Notes: generated by a model from the letters alone, not told the origin. DNA of 64,000 bases from Streptomyces sp. 3214.6 (GCF_900129855.1 NZ_LT670819.1:5332001-5396000); one strand, 5' to 3'. Numbered from the stretch's first letter, positions 8,315 through 16,955 are shown. Numbers and translations are program-made.

Positions 8315-8557
8315 TCAGCCGCGCAGTGACGCGAGCCGGTTCAGCTGAACCTTGCGCAGGTGCGGGCGGGCGGCCGTGGTGCGCAGGCCCATCAGCTGCG
8401 GGACTGTGGGGACCGTGAGCTGCGGGACCGCCACCTCGGGGGCCCGGCTCGGGGCCGTCGGGGCGTGCAGCCCGAATGCCACGTCGAGGGCCAGGGCGAG
8501 GTCGGCCGCGCCGACACCGGTCACCGTGTGCGAAACCTGCTTGATCTGCTGGATCAT
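8315..8557 (-). CDS. small hypothetical protein between protease and regulator
   Basis: 80 residues from the ATG at 8557, preceded by AGGGAG at 6-base spacing. There is a hydrophobic/Ala-rich N-terminal half (IKQVSHTVTGVGAADLALALDVAFGL) and a Pro/Val-rich second half with a VPQLTVPTVPQL near-repeat. The C-terminus is basic. No family recognised. It sits in line between the HtrA-like protease gene and the two-component pair, so it is probably in the same transcription unit and could modulate the protease or the sensor; that is inference. Confidence 0.55.
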   Translation of the reverse strand: MIQQIKQVSHTVTGVGAADLALALDVAFGLHAPTAPSRAPEVAVPQLTVPTVPQLMGLRTTAARPHLRKVQLNRLASLRG

Positions 8558-8598
8558 GACGTACTCCCTGGCTGGTCTCACTGGTCGGATGTCAGCTG

Positions 8599-8639
8599 GT
8601 CAGCTGCCGGGTGTCAGCTGCCGGGTGTCAGCTGTCGGA
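8599..8639. repeat. 14-bp tandem repeat at the 3' end of the protease gene
   Basis: GTCAGCTGCCGGGT occurs twice in a row (8599-8612, 8613-8626). A third diverged copy, from 8627, holds the last codons and stop of the minus-strand protease gene. Slippage here could alter the protease tail or the spacing to the next gene. Confidence 0.8.
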
Positions 8640-9749
8640 GCCGCCGGCCCGCAGCGTGGCGAGGTCGGCCTTGACGGTGTTGATGGGGATGGCGAAGCCG
8701 AGGCCGACGCTGCCGGCGTCGGAGGAGGAGGACGAGTCGGCCGCTGCGGAGTACATCGCGGAGTTGATGCCGATGATGTTGCCGCCCGCGTCGATGAGCG
8801 CGCCGCCGGAGTTGCCGGGGTTGAGGGAGGCGTCCGTCTGGAGGGCCTTGTACGTCGTCGTGGACGTGCCCGTGTCGCCGTTGAACTGCCGGCCGCCGAA
8901 CTGGAACGGCCAGTTGCCGTCCCCGCCGCCCTGCTGCTGGCCCTGGCTCTCGTCGGTCGAGACGGTCACATCACGGCTCAGCGCGGAGATGATGCCGCTG
9001 GTGACGGTGCCGGTCAGGCCCTCGGGGGAGCCGATCGCCACCACCGTGTCGCCGACCTTGACGCCGTCGGAGTTGCCGAGGGTCGCCGCCTTCAGGCCGG
9101 AGGCGTTCTCCAGCTTGATCAGCGCGAGGTCCTTCTTGCTGTCGGTGCCGACGACCTGCGCGGTGTACGACTTGCCGTCGCTGGTCGTGACCTTGATCGA
9201 GTTCGCGCCCGAGATGACGTGGTTGTTGGTGACGACCTCGCCGCCGCTGGTGATGATCACACCGGAGCCGGTGGACGTCCCGTTGCTGAGCGTGGCGCTG
9301 ACCTCGACGACGCTCGGGCTGACCGCCGCCGCGATGGTCGCCACGTCACCCGTCTTGCTGGAGGGCACCACGTTGGTGGTGGTGGACGAGGAGACCACCT
9401 GGTCCTTGCCGGTCAGCTCCTGGATGCCGTAGGCCGTGCCGCCGCCTATCGCCGCCGCGACGATCGCCACGGCGGCGAGCAGCGTGAGCGGACCGCGGGT
9501 GCGCTTCTTGCGGGGGGCGGGTTCGGCGGCGACCGGCATTCGGTGACCGGTTCCGCCATGGCCGCCATAGCCGCCGTGACCGCCGTGACCGTCGCCCCCG
9601 GCGGGCTGGTAAGCCGGCGGAGGCGGCCACTCCGGGTTCACCGGAGAGGAGCTCATGGAGGAGGCGTGCTGCTGGGCGCCCTCGTACGGGGCCTGGTACG
9701 GGTTCTCGACGTTCTCGTACTCGCCGCTGCGGCGGATGCTCTCGGTCAT
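8628..9749 (-). CDS. membrane-anchored HtrA/trypsin-like serine protease without PDZ domain
   Basis: 373 residues from the ATG at 9749 (a TTG at 9770 is an alternative). The cytoplasmic N-terminus is Pro/Gly/His-rich with HGGHGGYGGHGG. One TM helix lies near residues 92-112, followed by the protease domain with His in TNNHVIS, Asp in KKDLALIKL and the nucleophile in NPGNSGGAL. The protein ends shortly after the catalytic domain (GFAIPINTVKADL), so the PDZ domain of classical HtrA is absent. It probably degrades or processes exported proteins at the membrane outer face. From memory it corresponds to SCO4157, next to the SCO4155/4156 pair. Confidence 0.93.
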   Translation of the reverse strand: MTESIRRSGEYENVENPYQAPYEGAQQHASSMSSSPVNPEWPPPPAYQPAGGDGHGGHGGYGGHGGTGHRMPVAAEPAPRKKRTRGPLTLLAAVAIVAAAIGGGTAYGIQELTGKDQVVSSSTTTNVVPSSKTGDVATIAAAVSPSVVEVSATLSNGTSTGSGVIITSGGEVVTNNHVISGANSIKVTTSDGKSYTAQVVGTDSKKDLALIKLENASGLKAATLGNSDGVKVGDTVVAIGSPEGLTGTVTSGIISALSRDVTVSTDESQGQQQGGGDGNWPFQFGGRQFNGDTGTSTTTYKALQTDASLNPGNSGGALIDAGGNIIGINSAMYSAAADSSSSSDAGSVGLGFAIPINTVKADLATLRAGGSDS

Positions 9750-9901
9750 GGAAAGAAGCTTCCCGCCCAACCATGAGAGGTTCCTGAGCGCTCCCTGAGA
9801 ACGCCGCCAGAACCTCGTTCGTCCGAAATAAAGACGGCTCCGCGCGTCCGCGCAGGTCTCTCAGACGAACCTCATAAAGCCTGCCCACAGGCCGCCGGAG
9901 G

Positions 9902-10924
9902 CTACTGACAGCCGCAGGACCTGCGGATCACCAGCCGCGACGGGAACACCTTCAGCCGCTCGCGCCGCGAGCCCACGACCCGCAGCCCGTCGTCCAGGAC
10001 GAGGTCGACCGCCGCGCGGGCCATCGCCGGGCGGTCCGATGCGATCGTTGTCATCGGCGGGTCCGCGAGGCCCGCTTCCTTGATGTCGTCGAAGCCGATG
10101 ACCGCGAGCTCGCCCGGCACGTCGATGCGCAGTTCGCGCGCCGCGCGCAGCATGCCGATGGCCTGGTCGTCGGTGGAGCAGAAGATCGCGGGCGGCCGCT
10201 GGGGGCCGGCGAGGATCTTCAGGGCGACCTGGTAGGCGTCGTAGCGGTTGTACGGCGCCTCGAAGAGACGGCCCTCCGTGCTCAGCCCGGCCTCGTCCAT
10301 CGCGCGCCGCCAGCCCTCGACGTGGTCGGAGACGGGGTCGCCGACCGAGGGGGTCTCGGCGGTGCCGCCGACACACGCCACGTACGGGTGGCCGTGCTCC
10401 AGGAGGTGGCGGACGGCGAGCTGGGCGCCGCCCAGGTCGTCGGTGACGACGGCGACATCGTCGATCGCCTCGGGGCGTTCGTGCAGCAGCACCACCCGGG
10501 CGTCCCACGCGTCGATCTCGGCGGCCGCCTGGTCGTTCAGCGCGTGGCTGACGAGGATGAGGCCCGAGACGCGCATGCCGAGGAACGCCCGCAGATAGTG
10601 GACCTCGCGCTCGGCGACGTAGTCGGTGTTGCCGACCAGCACCATTTTTCCGCGCTCGGAGGCGGCCTGCTCGACCGCGTGCGCCATCTCGCCGAAGAAC
10701 GGCTGACGGGCGTCGGGGATGATCAGGCCTATGAGGTCGGTGCGCCGGGAGGCCATCGCCTGGGCGACCCGGTCGGGCCGGTACCCCAGCTCCTTGATGG
10801 CGGCGAGGACACGCTCGCGCGTGGCCGGGGCGACCGGCCGGGGTCCGTTGTTGATGACATAGCTGACGACGGCGGTGGAAGTCCCCGCCAGTCGCGCCAC
10901 ATCATCCCGAGTCACCTTGGCCAC
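9902..10924 (-). CDS. LacI-family transcriptional regulator
   Basis: 340 residues. The N-terminal LacI helix-turn-helix has VTRDDVARLAGTSTAVVSYVIN and the hinge region KELGYRPDRVAQAM. The periplasmic-binding-protein-like effector domain runs from about residue 60 to the end (LIGLIIPDARQPFFGEM, VIGFDDIKEAGLADPPMTTI). The C-terminus has an unusual CGCQ tail after a basic segment. No sugar operon flanks it, so the effector and targets are unclear. It lies about 100 bp downstream of glnR on the same strand. Confidence 0.93.
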   Translation of the reverse strand: MAKVTRDDVARLAGTSTAVVSYVINNGPRPVAPATRERVLAAIKELGYRPDRVAQAMASRRTDLIGLIIPDARQPFFGEMAHAVEQAASERGKMVLVGNTDYVAEREVHYLRAFLGMRVSGLILVSHALNDQAAAEIDAWDARVVLLHERPEAIDDVAVVTDDLGGAQLAVRHLLEHGHPYVACVGGTAETPSVGDPVSDHVEGWRRAMDEAGLSTEGRLFEAPYNRYDAYQVALKILAGPQRPPAIFCSTDDQAIGMLRAARELRIDVPGELAVIGFDDIKEAGLADPPMTTIASDRPAMARAAVDLVLDDGLRVVGSRRERLKVFPSRLVIRRSCGCQ

Positions 10925-11029
10925 CCGCGGAGTCTACGCGGATGGACCCGCTCCGGGCAGGGCGCACGGAAGCTTCCTGTGCGGGAGCAACGCCCTGCCT
11001 GAGCGGGTGCTCGGGCCTACCGGCGGGTA

Positions 11030-11818
11030 CTACGCCTCCGCCGAGACCTCTTCGGCGTCCCGGGCTGCCGCGTTGTCCGCATCCTCCGGGTTTGACCGCT
11101 CCGGCCGGTCCGTCTTGGCCTTGGCCTCGTCCGTGGCCCGCTCCCCCTTCTCGGGGGTAACGAATCGATAACCCACGTTCCGCACGGTCCCGATCAGCGA
11201 CTCGTGCTCCGGGCCGAGCTTCGCGCGCAGCCGTCGTACGTGGACGTCGACCGTGCGGGTGCCGCCGAAGTAGTCGTAGCCCCAGACCTCCTGGAGCAGC
11301 TGTGCACGGGTGAACACCCGGCCCGGGTGCTGGGCGAGGTACTTCAGCAGCTCGAACTCCTTGAAGGTGAGGTCGAGGACCCGCCCCTTCAGTTTCGCGC
11401 TGTACGTCGCCTCGTCGACCGACAGGTCGCCGTTGCGGATCTCCATCGGGGAGTCGTCGTTGACGATCTGCTGCCGGCCCATGGCCAGCCGCAGTCGCGC
11501 CTCGACCTCGGCCGGGCCGGCGGTGTCGAGGAGGACGTCGTCGATGCCCCAGTCGGCGGTGACGGCGGCGAGGCCGCCCTCGGTGACGACGAGGATGAGT
11601 GGACAGCCGGGGCCGGTGGAGCGCAGCAGCTGGCACAGGCTGCGGACCTGGGGCAGGTCACGGCGTCCGTCGATGAGGATGACGTCGGCGCCTGGGGTGT
11701 CGACGAGGGCGGGGCCCTCCGCCGGGGCCACTCGCACGTTGTGCAGGAGCAGGCCGAGAGCGGGGAGCACCTCCGTCGACGGCTGGAGGGCGTTGGTCAG
11801 GAGCAGCAGAGAACTCAT
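11030..11818 (-). CDS. glnR: GlnR, global nitrogen response regulator
   Basis: 262 residues; the ATG at 11818 has GAGGAGGA at good spacing. The N-terminal receiver-like domain keeps Asp50 (VILIDGRRDLPQ) but lacks the full acidic pocket, as known for the orphan OmpR-type regulator GlnR, which works without a cognate kinase. The winged-helix domain follows (VLDLTFKEFELLKYLAQHPGRVFTRAQLL, VDVHVRRLRAKL, NVGYRFV). It controls ammonium uptake and glutamine synthetase genes. The acidic/Lys-rich C-terminal tail (about 45 residues) is typical. Divergent from the hydrolase at 12028; matches SCO4159 by context. Confidence 0.95.
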   Translation of the reverse strand: MSSLLLLTNALQPSTEVLPALGLLLHNVRVAPAEGPALVDTPGADVILIDGRRDLPQVRSLCQLLRSTGPGCPLILVVTEGGLAAVTADWGIDDVLLDTAGPAEVEARLRLAMGRQQIVNDDSPMEIRNGDLSVDEATYSAKLKGRVLDLTFKEFELLKYLAQHPGRVFTRAQLLQEVWGYDYFGGTRTVDVHVRRLRAKLGPEHESLIGTVRNVGYRFVTPEKGERATDEAKAKTDRPERSNPEDADNAAARDAEEVSAEA

Positions 11819-12027
11819 ACGTCTGGTTCCTCCTCGGTCCCTGCGAGGACGTGGGCACTGCGGCACTGCACTGGTCTGCGCTGTCCGCGCTGCGTTCCCG
11901 GGGGCCGTACACCAGCGTCCACCTGGCGTTTCCCGCCCGGTCGCCGCTTTGTATACAAAGCTTCCGAAAGCACAAAAGGACCCGGGGGCTACGCTGCCCG
12001 AGTCCTCTGTCTAGCAGAATAGCCCAC

Positions 12028-12867
12028 ATGAGCAGCAGTCCGGCAGGTCATGTGGCACGTTCCACCGTTCGTCCGAATCCCGAGACGGACACGCACACCC
12101 CATTGCGGACGTTTCTGCCCACCGGCGACGGGATTTCCATCGATTCCGTATACGAACCGGGTGAGGTCGTATACGACGCCTCCGCGCCATCTGCCGGTCA
12201 TCCCGCGTTCGTGATCGCCCACGGGTTCACGGGGGACGTGGACCGCCCGCATGTGCGGCGCGTGGCGTCCGCGTTCGCCCGGCACGGGGCCGTCGTCACC
12301 TTCTCCTTCCGCGGGCACGGCCGCTCCGGCGGGCACTCCACCGTCGGCGACCGCGAGGTGTTCGACCTCGACGCCGCCGTGCGGTGGGCGCGCTCGCTCG
12401 GGCACGCGCGCGTGGCGACCGTCGGCTTCTCGATGGGCGGCTCGGTGGTCCTGCGGCATGCGGCGCTGCACGCGGGGACGGTGGACGCCGTCGTCTCCGT
12501 GAGCTCCCCCGCCCGCTGGTACTACCGCGGCACGGCCCCCATGCGACGGCTGCACTGGCTGGTCACCCGCCCCGAGGGCCGTCTGGTCGGCCGCTACGGC
12601 TTCCGTACCCGTATCCACCACCGCGACTGGGACCCCATACCGCTCTCTCCGGTCGAGGCGGTCCCGAAGATCGCCCCCACTCCTTTGCTGATCGTGCACG
12701 GCGACCAGGACGGCTACTTCCCCCTCGACCACCCCCGGATGCTCGCCGAGGCCGCCGGTGACCACGGCGAACTGTGGCTGGAGCCCGGCATGGGCCACGC
12801 CGAGCACGCGGCCGACGACGGCCTGCTGGCCCGGATCGGGGACTGGGCGGTCACGCGGGCGGGCTAG
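12028..12867 (+). CDS. alpha/beta hydrolase
   Basis: 279 residues from the ATG at 12028; longer upstream starts run through the glnR promoter region. The fold is clear: oxyanion-side HGFTGD near residue 70, nucleophile elbow GFSMGG (Ser about 138), acid in HGDQDGYFPL, and the catalytic His in GMGHAEH. No signal peptide is visible, so it is probably cytoplasmic. The substrate is not predictable. The MoaD-like gene starts 37 bp downstream and may be co-transcribed. Confidence 0.92.
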   Translation: MSSSPAGHVARSTVRPNPETDTHTPLRTFLPTGDGISIDSVYEPGEVVYDASAPSAGHPAFVIAHGFTGDVDRPHVRRVASAFARHGAVVTFSFRGHGRSGGHSTVGDREVFDLDAAVRWARSLGHARVATVGFSMGGSVVLRHAALHAGTVDAVVSVSSPARWYYRGTAPMRRLHWLVTRPEGRLVGRYGFRTRIHHRDWDPIPLSPVEAVPKIAPTPLLIVHGDQDGYFPLDHPRMLAEAAGDHGELWLEPGMGHAEHAADDGLLARIGDWAVTRAG

Positions 12868-12904
12868 CCTGACCGTGTACACAGCCGATCGACAAAGGAA
12901 CGAG

Positions 12905-13159
12905 ATGCCCAAGGTCACGGTGCGCTACTGGGCGGCCGCCAAAGCCGCGGCCGGGGTCGCCGAGGAGCCGCTGGACGCGGACACCCTCGCCGAGGCCCTC
13001 GACGCCGTGCGTGCGCGACACCCCGGCGAACTCGTGCGTGTCCTGCAGCGATGCTCGTTCCTCGTCGACGGTGACCCCGTGGGCACCCGCGAACATGAGA
13101 CGGTACGGCTGGCCGACGGCGGCACGGTCGAGGTGCTCCCGCCGTTCGCAGGAGGGTGA
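12905..13159 (+). CDS. MoaD/ThiS-family sulfur carrier-like protein
   Basis: 84 residues with a beta-grasp pattern and a C-terminal Gly-Gly (PPFAGG), the feature adenylated and thiocarboxylated in MoaD and ThiS. KVTVRYWAAAKAAAG at the start matches MoaD. AAAGGAACGAG precedes the ATG. Neither molybdopterin nor thiamine genes are adjacent. The nearest sulfur genes are the sulfurtransferase and DUF1416 genes 2.6 kb downstream, which might supply sulfur. A role in molybdopterin synthase or another sulfur transfer is inference. Confidence 0.88.
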   Translation: MPKVTVRYWAAAKAAAGVAEEPLDADTLAEALDAVRARHPGELVRVLQRCSFLVDGDPVGTREHETVRLADGGTVEVLPPFAGG

Positions 13160-13161
13160 CG

Positions 13162-14460
13162 ATGACCGACCAGCAGCCGTATCAGCCGTATCAGGGGCAC
13201 CAGCAGCACCAGCAGCACCAGCAGCATCAGGGGCACCAGCCGCAACAGGGCTACCAGGACTATCAGGGTTCCCCGGCCCATCAGGGCTACGACCAGCCGG
13301 AGTGGCCCGGGCAGCAGCAGGCACAGGCGCAGGCACAGGCACAGGCGCAGACACCGGCGCAGGCGCAGGGCTACGACGACCCGGACCCGCAGGCCCACCT
13401 CCAGTACACGCAGCAGTGGCAGGGCCAGACCTGGGAGACGAGCGTCCAGCCGCCGGTCACCGCGGCCGACCCGGCCCGGACGGCCTACGGCAACCCGCAG
13501 TCCGCGTACGGCGACTACGCCGACGGCTACGCGCCCGACGGCAACTGGCAGCAGCAGGCACCCCTCCAGGCACAGCAACCGTCCGCCTACACCCCACCGG
13601 CACCTGCACCCCCGCAGGCACAGGCACCCGTACAGGCACCCGCGCCCGCGACCGGCGGCACCGCCGCGACCTACGGTCCCGCCACCCTCGCCGGCAACGC
13701 CCGCATCACCGACGCCCAGCGGGCCCGCCTGGAGGGCCGTTCGCCGATCATCGAGCCGGGGATGCAGCCCGCCGCGCTCACCGCGCTCCTCGGACTGCTC
13801 CTCTCCGGCACGGCGGCGATCGGCTCGTACGCGCTCCTCGTCCCGCTCGTCGTCCTACAGGCCGTCACGGCGGCGGGCTGGTTCCGGCTGAACGGCATGT
13901 GGCCGGCCCGGCAGGGCATCGCGCTGGCCTTCCTGGGCGCGCTGGTCTCGGATGTCGCGCTTCTCGTGGCCGGCCGCGAGAACGCGCCCGCCGCGATCCT
14001 CGGCTCCCTCGGCGTCTGGGTGCTGCTCTGTCTCGTCCTCCAGCTGCGCTCGCACGCCGACCCCGACGAGCGCATGTACGGCCTGATGGCGACCGTCGCC
14101 TCCTCCGCGCTCGCCATCCTCGCCACCGGGCACCTCGGCGCGGAGCCGGACGCGGTGACGGTCGGCGCGGCCGCGGTCGCCGTCGCCGTACTGGCCCGGG
14201 CGCTGCCGCTGCCCACCCCGGCCTCCGTCGTCGTGGCCCTGCTCGCCGCGGCGGGCGCGGGCATCGCGGTGGGTCAGATGACCGGGCTGGGCGCGAAGGG
14301 CGCGCTGCTCGGCGCGGGCGCGGCGGTCTGCGCGCTCATCGGCCACCGGGTCGCGAGCTACGACTACCCCTCCCGCTTCGTCCACTTCACGGCGGGCGTG
14401 GCCCTGCCGCTGGCCGCCGCGGCGCCGGCGGTCTACGTGCTGGGGCGCGCGCTGGCGTAG
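13162..14460 (+). CDS. Gln-rich membrane protein
   Basis: 432 residues. The ATG at 13162 is preceded by AGGAGGG; a GTG at 13156 would be too close. Residues 1-190 are a low-complexity cytoplasmic tail of Gln, Tyr, His, Pro and Ala (QHQQHQQHQ, QAQAQAQAQ). From about 210 to the end there are around eight hydrophobic helices. Membrane proteins with long Gln/Pro tails are common in Streptomyces and may cluster at the membrane; function is unknown. Spacing of 2 bp to the MoaD-like gene implies an operon. Confidence 0.85.
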   Translation: MTDQQPYQPYQGHQQHQQHQQHQGHQPQQGYQDYQGSPAHQGYDQPEWPGQQQAQAQAQAQAQTPAQAQGYDDPDPQAHLQYTQQWQGQTWETSVQPPVTAADPARTAYGNPQSAYGDYADGYAPDGNWQQQAPLQAQQPSAYTPPAPAPPQAQAPVQAPAPATGGTAATYGPATLAGNARITDAQRARLEGRSPIIEPGMQPAALTALLGLLLSGTAAIGSYALLVPLVVLQAVTAAGWFRLNGMWPARQGIALAFLGALVSDVALLVAGRENAPAAILGSLGVWVLLCLVLQLRSHADPDERMYGLMATVASSALAILATGHLGAEPDAVTVGAAAVAVAVLARALPLPTPASVVVALLAAAGAGIAVGQMTGLGAKGALLGAGAAVCALIGHRVASYDYPSRFVHFTAGVALPLAAAAPAVYVLGRALA

Positions 14461-14593
14461 GGAAGCAAGAGGCGGTAAGGGTCTGTCACAGGTGATCGAC
14501 AATTCGGCGGACGCCCTTCCACGGCGGGTTACCTTGAACTCTCGTCAGTGAGTCGTGAGCCAGTGATGTCAGGGTGTCAGGGGGAACCACCGC

Positions 14594-15331
14594 ATGCGTG
14601 CGCTTCGAATACTGCTGGTCGTCGTCGTGATTCTGGGCGGCCTGTTCGTGCTCGCGGACCGGCTGGCCGTGAACTTCGCGGAGGGCGAGGTGGCCGACAA
14701 GCTGAAGGCCAAAGAGGGCCTCGCCACCACCCCGGACGTGTCCATCAAGGGCTTCCCGTTCCTCACCCAGGTCGTCGGCGGCTCGCTGGACGACGTCGAG
14801 ATCGGCATCAAGGACTACGAGGCGGCCACCGGCACCAGCGCCCGGACGATCCGCATCGATGACCTCCAGGCCGACATGAAGGGCGTCGACTTCTCCGGCG
14901 ACTACAGCTCCGCCACCGCGGCCAGCGCCACCGGCACCGCGTCCATCACCTACGCCGAGCTGCTGAAGACGGCGAAGTCCGAGCCGACGCAGGTGGTGCG
15001 GGGCGTCACCGCCAATGTCATCGGCCTCTCCGACGGCGGCAACGGCAAGATCAAGGTCGCCGTCGAGGCCACCGCCTTCGGCAGCAAGCTGCCGCAGCCC
15101 GTGTACGTCCTCAGCACGGTCACCGTCTCCGGCGACACCGTCCGGGTGCACGCCGACTCGCTGCCCAGCTTCGGCGGGGTCCGGGCCGCCGAGAACGAGG
15201 TGCGCTCGATCACCGACTTCGAGCAGAAGATCGACGACCTGCCCGGCGGGATCAAGCTCGACAAGGTCGTGGCCGCGAAGAACGGTGTGGAGATCTCGGT
15301 GAAGGGTTCGAACGTCAGGCTGGCAGGGTAA
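14594..15331 (+). CDS. LmeA-family (DUF2993) phospholipid-binding protein
   Basis: 245 residues. An N-terminal hydrophobic segment (RILLVVVVILGGLFVLADRLAV) acts as signal anchor. The rest is the DUF2993 pattern: FAEGEVADKL, VSIKGFPFLTQVVGGSLDDVEI and repeated short strands. Family members such as mycobacterial LmeA bind phospholipids on the outer face of the membrane and help lipoglycan maturation. Here it is an isolated gene about 130 bp downstream of the Gln-rich membrane protein. Confidence 0.88.
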   Translation: MRALRILLVVVVILGGLFVLADRLAVNFAEGEVADKLKAKEGLATTPDVSIKGFPFLTQVVGGSLDDVEIGIKDYEAATGTSARTIRIDDLQADMKGVDFSGDYSSATAASATGTASITYAELLKTAKSEPTQVVRGVTANVIGLSDGGNGKIKVAVEATAFGSKLPQPVYVLSTVTVSGDTVRVHADSLPSFGGVRAAENEVRSITDFEQKIDDLPGGIKLDKVVAAKNGVEISVKGSNVRLAG

Positions 15332-15551
15332 GGCTGATCTCCGTCGGCCGATGCCTGGCGGAGCGGCCGACCTCTTGGTGGACGGCAGATGTCCGACAGA
15401 CGAGACGCCGCCGTCCGTACCGTAGATGTGATGACGGATGCAAGCGCCCGGAAGCCGTGCACCGACGGCCCGGGCGCTTCTCGTGTCCCACTATCCGGAC
15501 GATCGCATCTCACCATTCGGAGTACTGGTGACACGCCCGCCTGTCCGTCCC

Positions 15552-15557
15552 TACGAT
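15552..15557 (+). promoter_or_regulatory. -10 box of the leaderless leader-peptide transcript
   Basis: TACGAT lies seven bases before the tandem ATGATG start at 15565, and no ribosome site fits between. The transcript probably begins at or next to the start codon. Confidence 0.55.
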
Positions 15558-15564
15558 CGACGGC

Positions 15565-15648
15565 ATGATGCAGCGACAGGCGGATCTCACGAAGCGGCGG
15601 GCAGTAGACCTGTGCCGCGTCGCCGCCATGCTCTGTCGCCCCTTCTGA
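15565..15648 (+). CDS. Cys-containing leader peptide upstream of sulfurtransferase
   Basis: 27 codons from tandem ATG codons (15565, 15568) to TGA at 15646. The peptide is basic (RQADLTKRRAVDL) and ends with two LCR motifs, LCRVAAMLCR, so its Cys codons are at 15613 and 15634. Peptides of this kind are annotated in many actinobacteria as putative leader peptides before sulfur genes. In mycobacteria Cys-rich leader peptides were reported to control downstream operons by cysteine-dependent attenuation. The 137-bp space to the sulfurtransferase holds two GC-rich hairpins. Confidence 0.8.
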   Translation: MMQRQADLTKRRAVDLCRVAAMLCRPF

Positions 15649-15785
15649 GCGGAAGCGCCGCCGGCCTTCCGCGCCTCCCGGCGCCCTCACCCGAGGGCAT
15701 CCGTGCGCCGGCCGCCGGCGAGACCCGCCTCGCGCACCCCCTTTCTTGCACACCCCCGCCGCACCTGCCCCGGAGGAGAACGAGC
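15649..15785 (+). promoter_or_regulatory. putative attenuator region between leader peptide and sulfurtransferase
   Basis: A hairpin GCGGAAG / CTTCCGC (15649-15655, 15666-15672) starts one base after the leader stop. A second stem CGCCGG / CCGGCG lies near 15709-15723, and a C/T-rich run (ccctttct) follows. Next come GGAGGAGAACGAG and the ATG. Ribosome stalling at the leader Cys codons could switch these structures; the mechanism is inference. Confidence 0.45.
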
Positions 15786-16625
15786 ATGAGCCGCAGCGAC
15801 GTCCTGGTCGACGCCGACTGGGTCGAGGCCAACCTCGACAACGCCGACATCGCCATCGTCGAGGTCGACGAGGACACGTCCGCGTACGAGAAGAACCACA
15901 TCCGGAACGCCATCCGGATCGACTGGACCAAGGACCTTCAGGACCCGGTCCGCCGTGACTTCATCGACCAGGAGGGCTTCGAGAAGCTCCTGTCGGCGAA
16001 GGGCATCGCCAACGACACGCTGGTGATCCTGTACGGCGGCAACAACAACTGGTTCGCGTCCTACGCCTACTGGTACTTCAAGCTGTACGGCCACGAGAAC
16101 GTCAAGCTTCTCGACGGCGGCCGCAAGAAGTGGGAGCTGGACGCCCGCGAGCTGGTCGAAGAGGTGCCCGAGCGCGCCGAGACCTCCTACACGGCCAAGC
16201 CGCAGGACAAGTCCATCCGCGCCTTCCGTGACGACGTCGTGGCGGCCATCGGTTCGCAGAACCTGGTCGACGTGCGTTCGCCCGACGAGTTCAGCGGCAA
16301 GCTGCTCGCGCCGGCCCACCTCCCGCAGGAGCAGTCGCAGCGTCCGGGCCACGTCCCGTCCGCCCGCAACATCCCGTGGTCGAAGAACGCCAACGACGAC
16401 GGCACCTTCAAGTCGGACGACGAGCTCAAGGAGCTCTACGCCGACGAGCAGGTCGACCTGGCCAAGGACACGATCGCCTACTGCCGCATCGGCGAGCGCT
16501 CGGCCCTGACCTGGTTCGTGCTGCACGAGCTGCTGGGCGTGGAGAACGTCAAGAACTACGACGGCTCCTGGACCGAGTACGGCTCCCTGGTCGGCGTTCC
16601 GATCGAGCTCGGCGCCAACAAGTAA
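15786..16625 (+). CDS. two-domain thiosulfate/mercaptopyruvate sulfurtransferase (rhodanese)
   Basis: 279 residues with two rhodanese modules. The first (about 8-125) is inactive-type; the second (about 150-278) has the active-site loop CRIGER with Cys233. AHLPQEQ and GHVPSARNIPW are conserved rhodanese segments. It moves a sulfane sulfur from thiosulfate or mercaptopyruvate to an acceptor. In S. coelicolor annotation this gene is called cysA, a misleading name shared with sulfate transporters. It follows the leader peptide and precedes DUF1416 by 33 bp. Confidence 0.95.
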   Translation: MSRSDVLVDADWVEANLDNADIAIVEVDEDTSAYEKNHIRNAIRIDWTKDLQDPVRRDFIDQEGFEKLLSAKGIANDTLVILYGGNNNWFASYAYWYFKLYGHENVKLLDGGRKKWELDARELVEEVPERAETSYTAKPQDKSIRAFRDDVVAAIGSQNLVDVRSPDEFSGKLLAPAHLPQEQSQRPGHVPSARNIPWSKNANDDGTFKSDDELKELYADEQVDLAKDTIAYCRIGERSALTWFVLHELLGVENVKNYDGSWTEYGSLVGVPIELGANK

Positions 16626-16658
16626 GACCGCCCCTTTCAACGACCTCTGGAGAAGCAC

Positions 16659-16946
16659 ATGTGTGGAGCGAAGGCCGGCGGCCCGGACGCCTCGACGATA
16701 AAGCCCGGTGAGACCACGATCCAGGGCCAGGTGACCCGCGACGGCGAGCCGGTGGTGGGCTACGTCCGCCTCCTGGACTCGACCGGCGAGTTCACCGCGG
16801 AGGTCCCCACCTCCGCCACCGGACAGTTCCGCTTCTACGCGGCCGAGGGCACCTGGACCGTCCGCGCCCTCGTTCCCGGCGCCACCGCCGACCGCACGGT
16901 CGTCGCCCAGCAGGGCGGCCTCGCGGAGGTCGCGATCGCGGTCTGA
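16659..16946 (+). CDS. DUF1416 protein downstream of sulfurtransferase
   Basis: 95 residues. An N-terminal MCGAKAGGP is followed by a beta-sandwich-like core (IQGQVTRDGEPVVGYVRLLD, GQFRFYAAEGTWTVRALVPG) resembling carboxypeptidase-regulatory-like folds. The Cys2 next to Gly may carry sulfur or metal. DUF1416 genes regularly sit directly behind the rhodanese gene in actinobacteria, so it probably works with it. A perfect terminator hairpin follows 10 bp after the stop. Confidence 0.9.
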   Translation: MCGAKAGGPDASTIKPGETTIQGQVTRDGEPVVGYVRLLDSTGEFTAEVPTSATGQFRFYAAEGTWTVRALVPGATADRTVVAQQGGLAEVAIAV

Positions 16947-16955
16947 GCACGACGG

